From positions 1 to 55,308 of the forward strand of contig VHDE01000029.1 of NCBI GenBank assembly GCA_016871515.1: DNA of 55,308 bases, in the 5' to 3' direction. This stretch comes from Verrucomicrobiota bacterium (GTDB lineage: Bacteria > Verrucomicrobiota > Verrucomicrobiia > Limisphaerales > SIBE01). Within the stretch, counting starts at the first letter, position 1, and each line of letters begins with the position of its first letter. Positions 42,657 through 49,509 of this stretch are shown one piece after another. Both the position numbers and the translations under genes were made by a program. The notes below the pieces were generated by a model. That model saw only the letters and a program-made list of their open reading frames with translations, was not told the DNA's origin and ran no database searches.

Positions 42657-43180
42657 ATGGGCGATCCCAAGAAGATAAGGATTTTAACCGTTTCTGACAT
42701 CCACAGCACCGCGACGTTGCTTGATGATCTAAAAGTAGCTGTTGCCCGCCACGACGCGAACGTTCTTGCGTGCGTCGGCGACGTTCTCGACGCCGAAGCC
42801 AAAGGGTCAGGTATGCTGCCTCCATCCGAGTGCGCTCGCCGTATTGCAGGTTTGGTTTGAGAACGTTGTGGTTGATGCACGAGCCGCCGCACGGAACACT
42901 CTTGGCCGCAGAATCAGGTGTAATTGCCGGCAATCGCCAGTGGATGGACGCCATAAAAGCGCACTTACCGAGGCTGGTCGTTTTCGGCCATGACCACAAC
43001 ACGCCAAAGCGCAACAAGATCTGGCAACATCGCCTAGCATCAGGAACTGTCTGCGTCAATGTCGGTCAGGATTCACAGCTGCGTTATGCGCTCATCGAGA
43101 TGATATTTGCAGATGATCGACCTTCTCTTCCAAAACGCATTGAAGTCCGAGTGGCGTCAGAAACGCTAATCCTGTCCTGA
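42657..43180 (+). pseudogene. Metallophosphoesterase with central deletion and frame change
   Basis: From ATG 42657: MGDPKKIRILTVSDIHSTAT, then DANVLACVGDVLDAEAKGS, which are motifs I (DxH) and II (GDxxD) of calcineurin-like phosphoesterases. The frame stops at about 42860. In another frame the same protein family continues with LWLMHEPPHGTLLAAESGVI and LPRLVVFGHDHNTPKRNK (motif GHDH), ending at 43180. The GNHD/E motif between them is absent, and the whole region is about 60-70 residues shorter than expected. So a deletion that is not a multiple of three has removed the middle. It cannot encode an active enzyme as written. Confidence 0.65.
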
Positions 43181-43231
43181 CAAAAGCATTTTAGCGGCGT
43201 TAGCCAAAACGGATCCGCTGAATTTTCACTC

Positions 43232-44572
43232 TTAGATCGGGAGCGGATTTACCAGATCATCCATTTTCCCCGTGCTATCGGCAAACGAATCGAGATGCAC
43301 ACCGACCTTGTCGAGCAGCGTCAGATGCAAATTGGCCAGCGGTTTGGGTTTGTCGTATTTGATATGGCGGCCACCCTTCATTCCACCTGCAGCGCCACCC
43401 GCGACAATGATCGGGAGGTTCGTATGATCGTGGATATTCGGATTGCCGATGCCACTGCCGTAGAGGTAAAGCGAATGGTCGAGCAAAGTCCCATTTCCTT
43501 CGGGCGTGGCCTTCAATTTTCCGAGAAACTCCGCAAACAGCGACACATGAAACTGATTGACCTTGGACATCCGCTCGATTTTGGCTGGGTCGTTTCCGTG
43601 GTGTGTGAGCGGATGATGCGGATCGGGCACGCCGATCTCAGGGTAAGTGCGATTGCTCGTTTCGCGCGCGAGTTGAAACGTGATGACTCGCGTGACATCG
43701 CCCTGAAGCGCTAACACCTGCAGGTCGAACATCAAACGCGCGTGGTCAGCATAGGAGGCCGGAACGCCAACGGGACGATCCAAATCGGGCAACGGATTCT
43801 CGTTCGCGTCGGATTCGGCCTTCTGAATGCGGCGTTCGACTTCCCGAACAGTCTCCAGGTAATGATTCACCTTCGCACGGTCTGCCGGCCCAAGTTTGCG
43901 TTTTAACCGCGCGATGTCTTCATTGAACCAGTCGAGCAAGCTCGCCTTTTTCCGCAGCGCAGCCTGCCGATCCGTCATGCTGCCGCCTTCTCCGAACAAA
44001 CTCTCGAAAACGATTCGCGGGTGCGCTTCGGCAGGCAACGGCGTTGTCGGCGACGACCAGGAGAGATTATTGTGATAGACACAAGCGTAACCGTTGTCGC
44101 ACTGGCCAACGAGTTGCAGAAGATCCATGGCCATCTCGAGCGATGGTAATTGCGTCTCCTGGCCGATCTGTTTCGCAGCAACCTGATCGACCGTGGTGCC
44201 CAAATAGTAGTCAGTGCTTTCCGTGAGCTTCGCCTTCGCACAGCTCAAGAACGACGAATTGGACGTGGCGTGACTTCCGGGATAGGCGTTTTGCAACTCG
44301 AGATTTGTGATAATTGTCACCTGGTCCTTAACCAGCGCCAGCGAGTTGAGGATCGGCGAGAGCGTATCGAGTTTATCGCCGGGCGGAGTCCATCGCGTAA
44401 TGTCACAGCCCATCGGCATAAAGACGAAGCCAAGCCGGCGCACAGGATTAGCGGCCGTTTTAGCCAAAGGCGTCGCTGCGGGAACCATCGCATCCAACAA
44501 TGGAAGCGCCATGGTTGCACCCATCCCACGCAGGAAAGTCCGCCGTCGCATCGCTTTTTTTGTGATAAACAT
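43232..44572 (-). CDS. Tat-exported DUF1552 protein
   Basis: 446 residues. Tat signal AMRRRTFLRGMGATMALPLL. The DUF1552 domain shows RRLGFVFMPMGCDITRWTP, SNSSFLSCAKAKLTESTDYY, TVDQVAAKQIGQETQLPSLEM, YACVYHNNLSWSSPTTPLPA and DPHHPLTHHGNDPAKIERM, ending SLYLYGSGIGNPNIHDHTNLP. DUF1552 is a DUF1501/sulfatase-like relative characteristic of planctomycetes and verrucomicrobia and normally follows a DUF1592/cytochrome gene. No such partner is adjacent here: upstream lies a 570-base region with a repeat, downstream the broken phosphoesterase. Function unknown. Confidence 0.9.
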   Translation of the reverse strand: MFITKKAMRRRTFLRGMGATMALPLLDAMVPAATPLAKTAANPVRRLGFVFMPMGCDITRWTPPGDKLDTLSPILNSLALVKDQVTIITNLELQNAYPGSHATSNSSFLSCAKAKLTESTDYYLGTTVDQVAAKQIGQETQLPSLEMAMDLLQLVGQCDNGYACVYHNNLSWSSPTTPLPAEAHPRIVFESLFGEGGSMTDRQAALRKKASLLDWFNEDIARLKRKLGPADRAKVNHYLETVREVERRIQKAESDANENPLPDLDRPVGVPASYADHARLMFDLQVLALQGDVTRVITFQLARETSNRTYPEIGVPDPHHPLTHHGNDPAKIERMSKVNQFHVSLFAEFLGKLKATPEGNGTLLDHSLYLYGSGIGNPNIHDHTNLPIIVAGGAAGGMKGGRHIKYDKPKPLANLHLTLLDKVGVHLDSFADSTGKMDDLVNPLPI

Positions 44573-44733
44573 AGGCAGTCTCTTAATCGAATTCAGCGTC
44601 GTCCATCTGTGCGTTTAGCACAAGTGATTCTGCTTTGCACTAACCAAAAGCAAACCAAAAGTCACCGTCACCAAAAGGGAGGACGCGTCCTAACCAAAAG
44701 GACAAAATCATCAAATTCCGCCGTCCGCCAGCG

Positions 44734-44822
44734 TGGACATCCCTGTCCGTAGCAGTCTAGTCTGGAATTGCGCCTGGCCGGTCGAGTTTTCGGACATTGC
44801 TGCGGACAGGAATGTCCGCGGT
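44734..44822. repeat. Dispersed repeat, GGACATCCCTGTCC word (full element)
   Basis: GCGTGGACATCCCTGTCCGT-AGCA and TGCTGCGGACAGGAATGTCC-GCG are inverted copies with mismatches around about 40 bases. The remaining parts of the 44573-45082 gap, including CCAAAAG-rich simple sequence at 44640-44705, hold no gene that I can support. Confidence 0.65.
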
Positions 44823-45082
44823 CCGTCAAATGGAAGTGCTGGACCAGTGCTTACCGTGCCTTCGCTTCGAATGCGCCAATGCTGGGCGGGCTGGCATAGA
44901 ACCTCTCCAGTAAATCAGATCGGACGTTTTGCAACCGTTGACCCTTTCCGGATTGTCGCACTCGGTCGTTTGTCAGGAAGCGCAACGCAGCCTGGTAAAA
45001 GGAGCAGGATAGTTGCTGCTAGAAATCGACAGAGATCAGTTGCATATTGGCGCGATCATTCGCTTCAACTCGGACAAAGCAA

Positions 45083-45111
45083 AGCCCCATCTGATTTGCT
45101 CAGATGGGGCT
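45083..45111 (-). terminator. Intrinsic terminator of the porin gene
   Basis: AGCCCCATCTGA and TCAGATGGGGCT form a perfect 12-bp stem with a five-base loop (TTTGC on the plus strand). Read in the direction of the porin, the stem is followed by TTGCTTTG, a modest U-rich tract. It lies about 30 bases past the porin stop codon. Confidence 0.85.
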
Positions 45112-45142
45112 CGCGCTAATCTGATTTCGAATCGAGACTTGC

Positions 45143-46315
45143 TTAGAACTTATAGATCGCGTTCAAAGCCACAGTGAAGACGTTGTTGTCTCCAAAGACT
45201 TCGTCGCCGTTCAAGTCACGATCCCAACGGCCTTCCAAACGAGTTACGAAGCTGTCCCACAAGCTATAGTCAGCGGTGAGGGTAACGCTTCCGAGTTCGA
45301 TTTGCTCGCCGGCCTTAATGTCATACGTTCCGTCGGAACCCTTGGTCCAATCACCACGAGCATTGAGCTTTAACTTCTCGGTAGCCTGGTACGAACCGTA
45401 GGCTGCCAAGGCCCAAGCCCAGTTGTCGCCGGTGACAATAGCGTTCGCGCCATCTTCACGGAAGTCGAAGGCTGCGCCGATCGATAATCCTTCCAGAGGC
45501 GTGTTCAGCGTTTGGCCAACGTAATAGCTGGTTGTATCCTTTGAATTGCGCCTGACATCGTCGCTGTTCAAGCCGTCGACGATGCCTGCATAGATGGTCG
45601 ACCCCGCCAAGACACCCAGATTGTCCGGCAGCGTAACCGTAACAGCAGCCATGTACGTCTTCTGCGTTTGGGCTGCTGTGTCGATACCCGGATAATCGGG
45701 CCGGCCATTGATAGCGCCAGTGTACGTATTAGCAACGCCACCGGAAACGCTGATCATATCGTTCACATGATAGCTTGCGATCACACCAGTGTGGTGAGTT
45801 GGTTCCAACGCGTAGCCATAAGAACGGCTGAAGTTCGGGTTATTGCCGCTCTCGAAGACTTCGTAGCCGATCAGCGTATCGAAGACGCCCATCTTGAAAT
45901 CAATTCCGTTCCCCACGGGAGCACGGAACGCGGCATAGGCCTGCTTGACAGCCAAGTCATTGGCAATACCGCCACCGTTCAAAAGGGTGGAATAATAGCT
46001 GGCATCTGGCCCGAAAACCAAGTCCAGTTTATAACCAGCCGACCATTGACCTTCGTCCATCGGCTTTTCCAGTGACAGCTTGACGGCATTCAAATTGAAC
46101 CCGTCCTGCTTATCAGCACCATCGAATGTCCGGCCGAAGATCGGCCCGGAGTTTTTCCCGACGCGCCAACTGGCCGACGTATCAATGTAACCACTTAATG
46201 TGGTCGAAGAAAGCCCCGTAAGCACGTTATTCGACGCCTCTTCTGCTTGAACTACTGATCCGACGCTCACGACGCCGGCAGCGGCTAGAGCTATCGTCCA
46301 TTTATTACACTTCAT
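45143..46315 (-). CDS. Outer-membrane porin (OmpL-like beta-barrel, bbp2-type)
   Basis: 390 residues. Signal peptide MKCNKWTIALAAAGVVSVGS with cleavage after VVQA. The mature protein alternates as amphipathic strands (TTLSGYIDTSASWRVG, WSAGYKLDLVFGPDASYY, GIDFKMGVFDTLIGYEVFES, YALEPTHHTGVIASYHV) and ends with the aromatic C-terminal strand ALNAIYKF recognised by BamA. It resembles the 'putative beta-barrel porin-2, OmpL-like' family of verrucomicrobia, which provides general outer-membrane permeability. A strong ribosome-binding site AGGAGG lies 8 bases before the ATG, a good promoter lies about 100 bases upstream, and there is a perfect terminator, so it is probably a highly expressed single gene. 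Confidence 0.85.
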   Translation of the reverse strand: MKCNKWTIALAAAGVVSVGSVVQAEEASNNVLTGLSSTTLSGYIDTSASWRVGKNSGPIFGRTFDGADKQDGFNLNAVKLSLEKPMDEGQWSAGYKLDLVFGPDASYYSTLLNGGGIANDLAVKQAYAAFRAPVGNGIDFKMGVFDTLIGYEVFESGNNPNFSRSYGYALEPTHHTGVIASYHVNDMISVSGGVANTYTGAINGRPDYPGIDTAAQTQKTYMAAVTVTLPDNLGVLAGSTIYAGIVDGLNSDDVRRNSKDTTSYYVGQTLNTPLEGLSIGAAFDFREDGANAIVTGDNWAWALAAYGSYQATEKLKLNARGDWTKGSDGTYDIKAGEQIELGSVTLTADYSLWDSFVTRLEGRWDRDLNGDEVFGDNNVFTVALNAIYKF

Positions 46316-46411
46316 CTGATTCCTCCTGCGATGTGTTTGTTGCGTTTTTATGCGTTAACACGGGACAAAACCTGTTTGGCCCGTACACCAAAAACGGTGC
46401 AATTGACGCGA

Positions 46412-46440
46412 ACGATAGGGAAAAGACCCCCGCTTGACAA
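46412..46440 (-). promoter_or_regulatory. Sigma-70-like promoter of the porin
   Basis: On the minus strand TTGTCA (46440-46435) is separated by exactly 17 bases from TATCGT (46417-46412), a good -35 and an acceptable -10. Transcription would start near 46405 and give a 5' untranslated region of about 90 bases before the ATG at 46315. Confidence 0.45.
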
Positions 46441-46588
46441 CAAGTTTTTTAGCCGTGGCTTTTCCTTTTACAACATATTGTTATTGCTTGAGCTACGCCG
46501 CAACCGCGACTTTGCGCCGCTTGTTCAACCCCTTCGGCAAGCAATGACAAATGCCGAACAATGCCTAACCCCTGATCGAAATCCGGCG

Positions 46589-46617
46589 TTGACGCTTTTA
46601 CCGGCTCTGTTTAACGT
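46589..46617 (+). promoter_or_regulatory. Possible promoter of the aroF leader
   Basis: TTGACG (46589-46594), 17 bases, TAACGT (46612-46617). If used, the transcript would begin within a few bases of the leader-peptide ATG at 46626. The -10 match is weak, and an upstream TTGACA at 46434 lacks a matching -10, so the true start may lie elsewhere in 46440-46620. Confidence 0.25.
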
Positions 46618-46625
46618 TCGCGGCG

Positions 46626-46712
46626 ATGAACATTTACTGGCAGCCTGTTAGCAGTGTGCCGGACTATTGCTTTTACTTTAGTCCCTTACACCTGCCCGCT
46701 GGGCTGTCTTGA
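46626..46712 (+). CDS. Aromatic-rich leader peptide of the DAHP synthase gene
   Basis: A 28-codon frame from ATG 46626 to TGA 46710-46712 encodes MNIYWQPVSS followed by VPDYCFYFSPLHLPAGLS. Six of 28 residues are aromatic: Tyr4, Trp5, Tyr14, Phe16, Tyr17 and Phe18, with five-codon cluster YCFYF at 46665-46679. It ends 18 bases before an intrinsic terminator that precedes DAHP synthase, the first enzyme of aromatic amino-acid synthesis. This is the layout of a transcription attenuator leader: ribosome stalling at Tyr/Phe codons when charged tRNA is scarce would favour read-through. The ORF is too short for statistical proof; support comes from the combination of codon content, position and alternative RNA pairing. 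Confidence 0.7.
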   Translation: MNIYWQPVSSVPDYCFYFSPLHLPAGLS

Positions 46713-46757
46713 ACGAACCTTTAACCCGCGCCGCAGGTAATCGCCTGCGGCTTTTTT
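46690..46757 (+). terminator. Attenuator: intrinsic terminator with competing antiterminator
   Basis: Terminator: GCCGCAGG (46730-46737) and CCTGCGGC (46744-46751) form an 8-bp stem with loop TAATCG, followed by six Ts (46752-46757). Antiterminator: ACCTGC (46690-46695), inside the last leader codons, is complementary to GCAGGT (46733-46738) in the terminator's 5' arm, and the pairing extends with CGC (46697-46699) to GCG (46728-46730) and GG (46701-46702) to CC (46725-46726). The two structures exclude each other. A ribosome at the leader stop codon would cover 46690-46702 and allow termination; one stalled at 46665-46679 would leave it free. Gene start is 33 bases past the T-run. Confidence 0.75.
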
Positions 46758-46790
46758 ATTGAGTCACAGCGCGAGAGCCTCACTGAGATT

Positions 46791-47804
46791 ATGATTGTCG
46801 TCCTTAAACCTAAGATTACGAAGAAAGAAGAAGTGGCTGTGCTCAAGGAAATTCGAAAACTCGGCTATAGACCGCATGTGATGCGCGGTGTCGAGCGAAC
46901 CGTTATTGGCGCCATTGGCGACGAACGAACCCACCAATCGCTCGAAACTCTGGCGGTGTGGCCTCAAGTCGAACGGGTGATGCCCGTGCAAAAGCGTTAC
47001 AAACTTGTCAGCCGGGAGGCGCATAAAGCCAATTCGTCCATCAACGTTCGCGGTATCACCATTGGCGGCAAAAAGTTTCAAGTGATGGCCGGTCCCTGCT
47101 CAGTCGAAGACGAAAAGCAGTTGCTCGCCACTGCAGAAGCCGTCCAAAAGGCCGGGGCTACCATCCTTCGCGGGGGCGCCTTTAAGCCCCGCACTTCGCC
47201 GTACGAGTTTCAAGGTCTCGGCGAAAAAGGGCTTAAGCTCCTGGCTAAGGCGCGCCGAGAAACAGGATTGGCAATTATCACCGAACTGCTTTCCGAGGAT
47301 CATTCGGAGCTTGTCGCTGAATACGCCGATATTCTGCAGATCGGGGCTCGCAACGCCCAAAACTTTCAATTGCTGATTGCCGCCGCCAGGACGGGCAAGC
47401 CGGTTCTTCTTAAGCGCGGTCTCTCCATGAAGATCGAAGAGTGGCTGCTCGCCGGCGAGTACGTCCTGGCGAACGAAAACCCCAACCTGCTCTTCTGCGA
47501 ACGCGGCATTCGCACGTTCGAGACTTACACGCGGAACACCCTCGATCTTTCAACCATCCCAATCATTAAACAGGAATCGCATTGCCCGATTGTGATTGAC
47601 CCGAGCCAGGGCGCCGGGCGCGCGGATTTGGTGATGTGTATGTGCAAAGGCGCGGTGGCGATGGGAGCAGACGCCCTCCTGATCGAGGTCCATCCGAACC
47701 CGGCCGAAGCCTGGAGCGATGGCGCGCAACAAATCACTTTGGAAGGCTTCGCCCGTCTCATGCAGGAGCTCAAGCCGTTTCTGGCAGCGGCGGGACGAGA
47801 ATAG
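46791..47804 (+). CDS. aroF: 3-deoxy-7-phosphoheptulonate (DAHP) synthase, type I-beta
   Basis: 337 residues. It condenses phosphoenolpyruvate and erythrose 4-phosphate, the first step of the shikimate pathway. The N-terminal 70 residues (MIVVLKPKITKKEEVAVLKE, then IGAIGDERTHQSLETLAVWP) are the ferredoxin-like regulatory domain found in Thermotoga-type enzymes, where Tyr and Phe inhibit. The catalytic barrel has VMAGPCSVEDEKQLL, AGATILRGGAFKPRTSPYEF, LLKRGLSMKIEEWLLAGEY, CERGIRTFETYTRNTLDL and HCPIVIDPSQGAGR. The gene name is by analogy (AroF/AroA type). It has its own leader and terminator upstream, so both transcriptional attenuation and allosteric feedback may operate. Confidence 0.93.
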   Translation: MIVVLKPKITKKEEVAVLKEIRKLGYRPHVMRGVERTVIGAIGDERTHQSLETLAVWPQVERVMPVQKRYKLVSREAHKANSSINVRGITIGGKKFQVMAGPCSVEDEKQLLATAEAVQKAGATILRGGAFKPRTSPYEFQGLGEKGLKLLAKARRETGLAIITELLSEDHSELVAEYADILQIGARNAQNFQLLIAAARTGKPVLLKRGLSMKIEEWLLAGEYVLANENPNLLFCERGIRTFETYTRNTLDLSTIPIIKQESHCPIVIDPSQGAGRADLVMCMCKGAVAMGADALLIEVHPNPAEAWSDGAQQITLEGFARLMQELKPFLAAAGRE

Positions 47805-47856
47805 AGAGTAGAACTCGGTCGTCTCATAAGTAGTATGCAATCTAGGTTGCCCTCCC

Positions 47857-47982
47857 CATGAACCTCCCGGCATGTCGTCCCGCCTTTAGGCGGCCGCATT
47901 TGCTGGCAACGAAACAGCTTTTGCGGATTGCAATCGCTCCGGCTGAAGCCGGGACTACATGCCGCAACGTCAGGTTCATGGG
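47857..47982. repeat. Dispersed repeat with CATGAACCT ends
   Basis: Outer arms CATGAACCT and AGGTTCATG are exact inverted copies, followed inward by CGGCATGTCGTCCCG versus CGGGACTACATGCCG, then by two small hairpins CCGCCTTTAGGCGG and CCGGCTGAAGCCGG. The centre holds TTTTGCGGATTGCAATCG. A larger and differently worded relative of the other elements. Confidence 0.75.
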
Positions 47983-48030
47983 CGCCAGGCGCGAAAATGC
48001 GTTTCGGAGAAGTCTTTCCAGGAAGCTAAC

Positions 48031-48100
48031 GGCAGGGCGGCATTGCTGCGCCGCTCCGTCACACCAGCCACATGGGCGGCGCAGCAACGCCGCCCTGCCA
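48031..48100. repeat. Dispersed repeat, GGCGGCGTTGCTGCGCC word (full element)
   Basis: GGCAGGGCGGCATTGCTGCG-CCGC and CGGCGCAGCAACGCCGCC-CTGCC, inverted with one mismatch, centre of about 22 bases. Near-identical arms to 37416-37490, but a different centre. Confidence 0.8.
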
Positions 48101-48152
48101 TCGATGGTTGGTGAGAGTTGGTTGTGCAATTGAATACTCTCGCGTTGTGTTA

Positions 48153-49346
48153 ATGCCCGTTATAGAACGCACAATTCATGTCAGCTTTCGGCATCAAGTC
48201 TATTTCACCGAAGGCGTCTTCAATCCAGCGAACCCCCTGTTGCGCGATGTCTTAGTCAACCAGGAGAATCGCGACTGCCACAAAGCATTAGTCGTCGTCG
48301 ATGAATCGCTGGCCGTTGCTCAATCCGGGCTAACACGCCAGATCGAAACGTATTTTTCAACCTACGCCGATTGTCTAAAGCTCGTCTGCCCGCCGATCAT
48401 CATTGAAGGAGGCGAAAGAACCAAAAATTCATATTTCCACGTCTCAGAAATCCAATCGCACGTCGACCGCTACCATATCGACCGTCATTCGTATGTGATC
48501 GCGGCTGGCGGCGGGGCTTTGTTGGATATGGTCGGTCTCGCCGCCGCCACCGCTCATCGCGGTCTGCGGCATGTGCGGATTCCCACGACCACGCTGAGTC
48601 AGGATGATTCCGGCGTCGGCGTCAAAAATGGAATCAACGCTTTCGGGAAAAAGAACTTCATTGGAGCTTTCGCGCCGCCGTTTGCCGTCATTAACGACTT
48701 TCTCTTGCTGGCGTCGCTCACGCCGCGTGACAAGCGGGCGGGCTACATCGAAGCTGTCAAAGTCGCGCTCATTCGGGACGCCGCTTTTTTCGAGGCGCTC
48801 GAACGCGATGCGGAGCATCTGGTGCGTTTTGAGCCAAAGGCCATGCAACGGCTCATTTATCGTTGCGCCGAACTGCATGTGAACCATATCGCCACGTCGG
48901 GCGACCCGTTCGAGTTTGGCTCAGCGCGTCCGCTCGATTTTGGGCATTGGGCTGCACACAAGCTGGAGCAACTATCGGATTACAAGATTCGGCATGGCGA
49001 AGCCGTGGCCATTGGCATCGCTTTAGATGTCATTTATTCCAAGTTCATGGGGTTCATTTCCGCCTCGACGGCGGAGCGCATTCTAAATCTTCTCGAGCGG
49101 CTTGGCTTTGATCTTTTCGCTAACGAGCTTCTGCACGTGGACTCGAGTGGCGCCGTGATGGTCTTGAAAGGACTCGAAGAGTTTCGCGAACATTTGGGAG
49201 GAGAATTAACCATTACGCTCTTAAAAGAGATCGGTCGCGGATTCGAAGTCCATGAAATGAAGATCGCGACTGTCCTCGCGGCCATTCAAGAATTGCAGCA
49301 GCGGTACAAAGAACGTTCGCAAGGCCAGAATGTGAACCAATCGTAG
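48153..49346 (+). CDS. Sugar-phosphate cyclase, EboD-like (3-dehydroquinate synthase superfamily)
   Basis: 397 residues from ATG 48153; the frame upstream is repeat-derived. NAD-dependent cyclase fold: VIAAGGGALLDMVGLAAATA, RHVRIPTTTLSQDDSGVGVKNGIN, YIEAVKVALIRD (metal Glu region), and FGHWAAHKLEQLSDYKIRHGEAVAIG with the metal-binding histidines. The phrase DSGVGVKNGINAFGKKNFIGAF and the FGSARPLDFGHWAAHKLEQL segment are those of the EboD group rather than of housekeeping AroB. EboD belongs to the ebo (edb) clusters of cyanobacteria, algae and some bacteria, linked to export or formation of a small metabolite. The gene downstream is EboF-like, supporting this. AroB itself remains a weaker alternative, as aroF lies upstream. 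Confidence 0.75.
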   Translation: MPVIERTIHVSFRHQVYFTEGVFNPANPLLRDVLVNQENRDCHKALVVVDESLAVAQSGLTRQIETYFSTYADCLKLVCPPIIIEGGERTKNSYFHVSEIQSHVDRYHIDRHSYVIAAGGGALLDMVGLAAATAHRGLRHVRIPTTTLSQDDSGVGVKNGINAFGKKNFIGAFAPPFAVINDFLLLASLTPRDKRAGYIEAVKVALIRDAAFFEALERDAEHLVRFEPKAMQRLIYRCAELHVNHIATSGDPFEFGSARPLDFGHWAAHKLEQLSDYKIRHGEAVAIGIALDVIYSKFMGFISASTAERILNLLERLGFDLFANELLHVDSSGAVMVLKGLEEFREHLGGELTITLLKEIGRGFEVHEMKIATVLAAIQELQQRYKERSQGQNVNQS

Positions 49347-49509
49347 TTACTGTGATCCAAACGACACCAAACCTTCCGATGACATCCGGAGGCAAAATCG
49401 AATGCCCTTTGGCAGTACAATTCGCGCGTTGGTCATGTGTGTCCCTCCGGGACAACCACGCCGCGTGGTCAACAGGGCCTTCTAACGGATCTGGCTAACC
49501 CGGCTCATC

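Noticed and set aside
45083-45111. Perfect 12-bp palindrome considered as an operator
   Set aside because: Its place 30 bases after the porin stop, GC-rich stem, five-base loop and T-rich flank fit a terminator better.
47857-48100. Insertion sequence with terminal inverted repeats near 48 kb
   Set aside because: The inverted ends are there, but the interior is about 100 bases with no transposase frame, so it is a non-coding repeat, not an IS.
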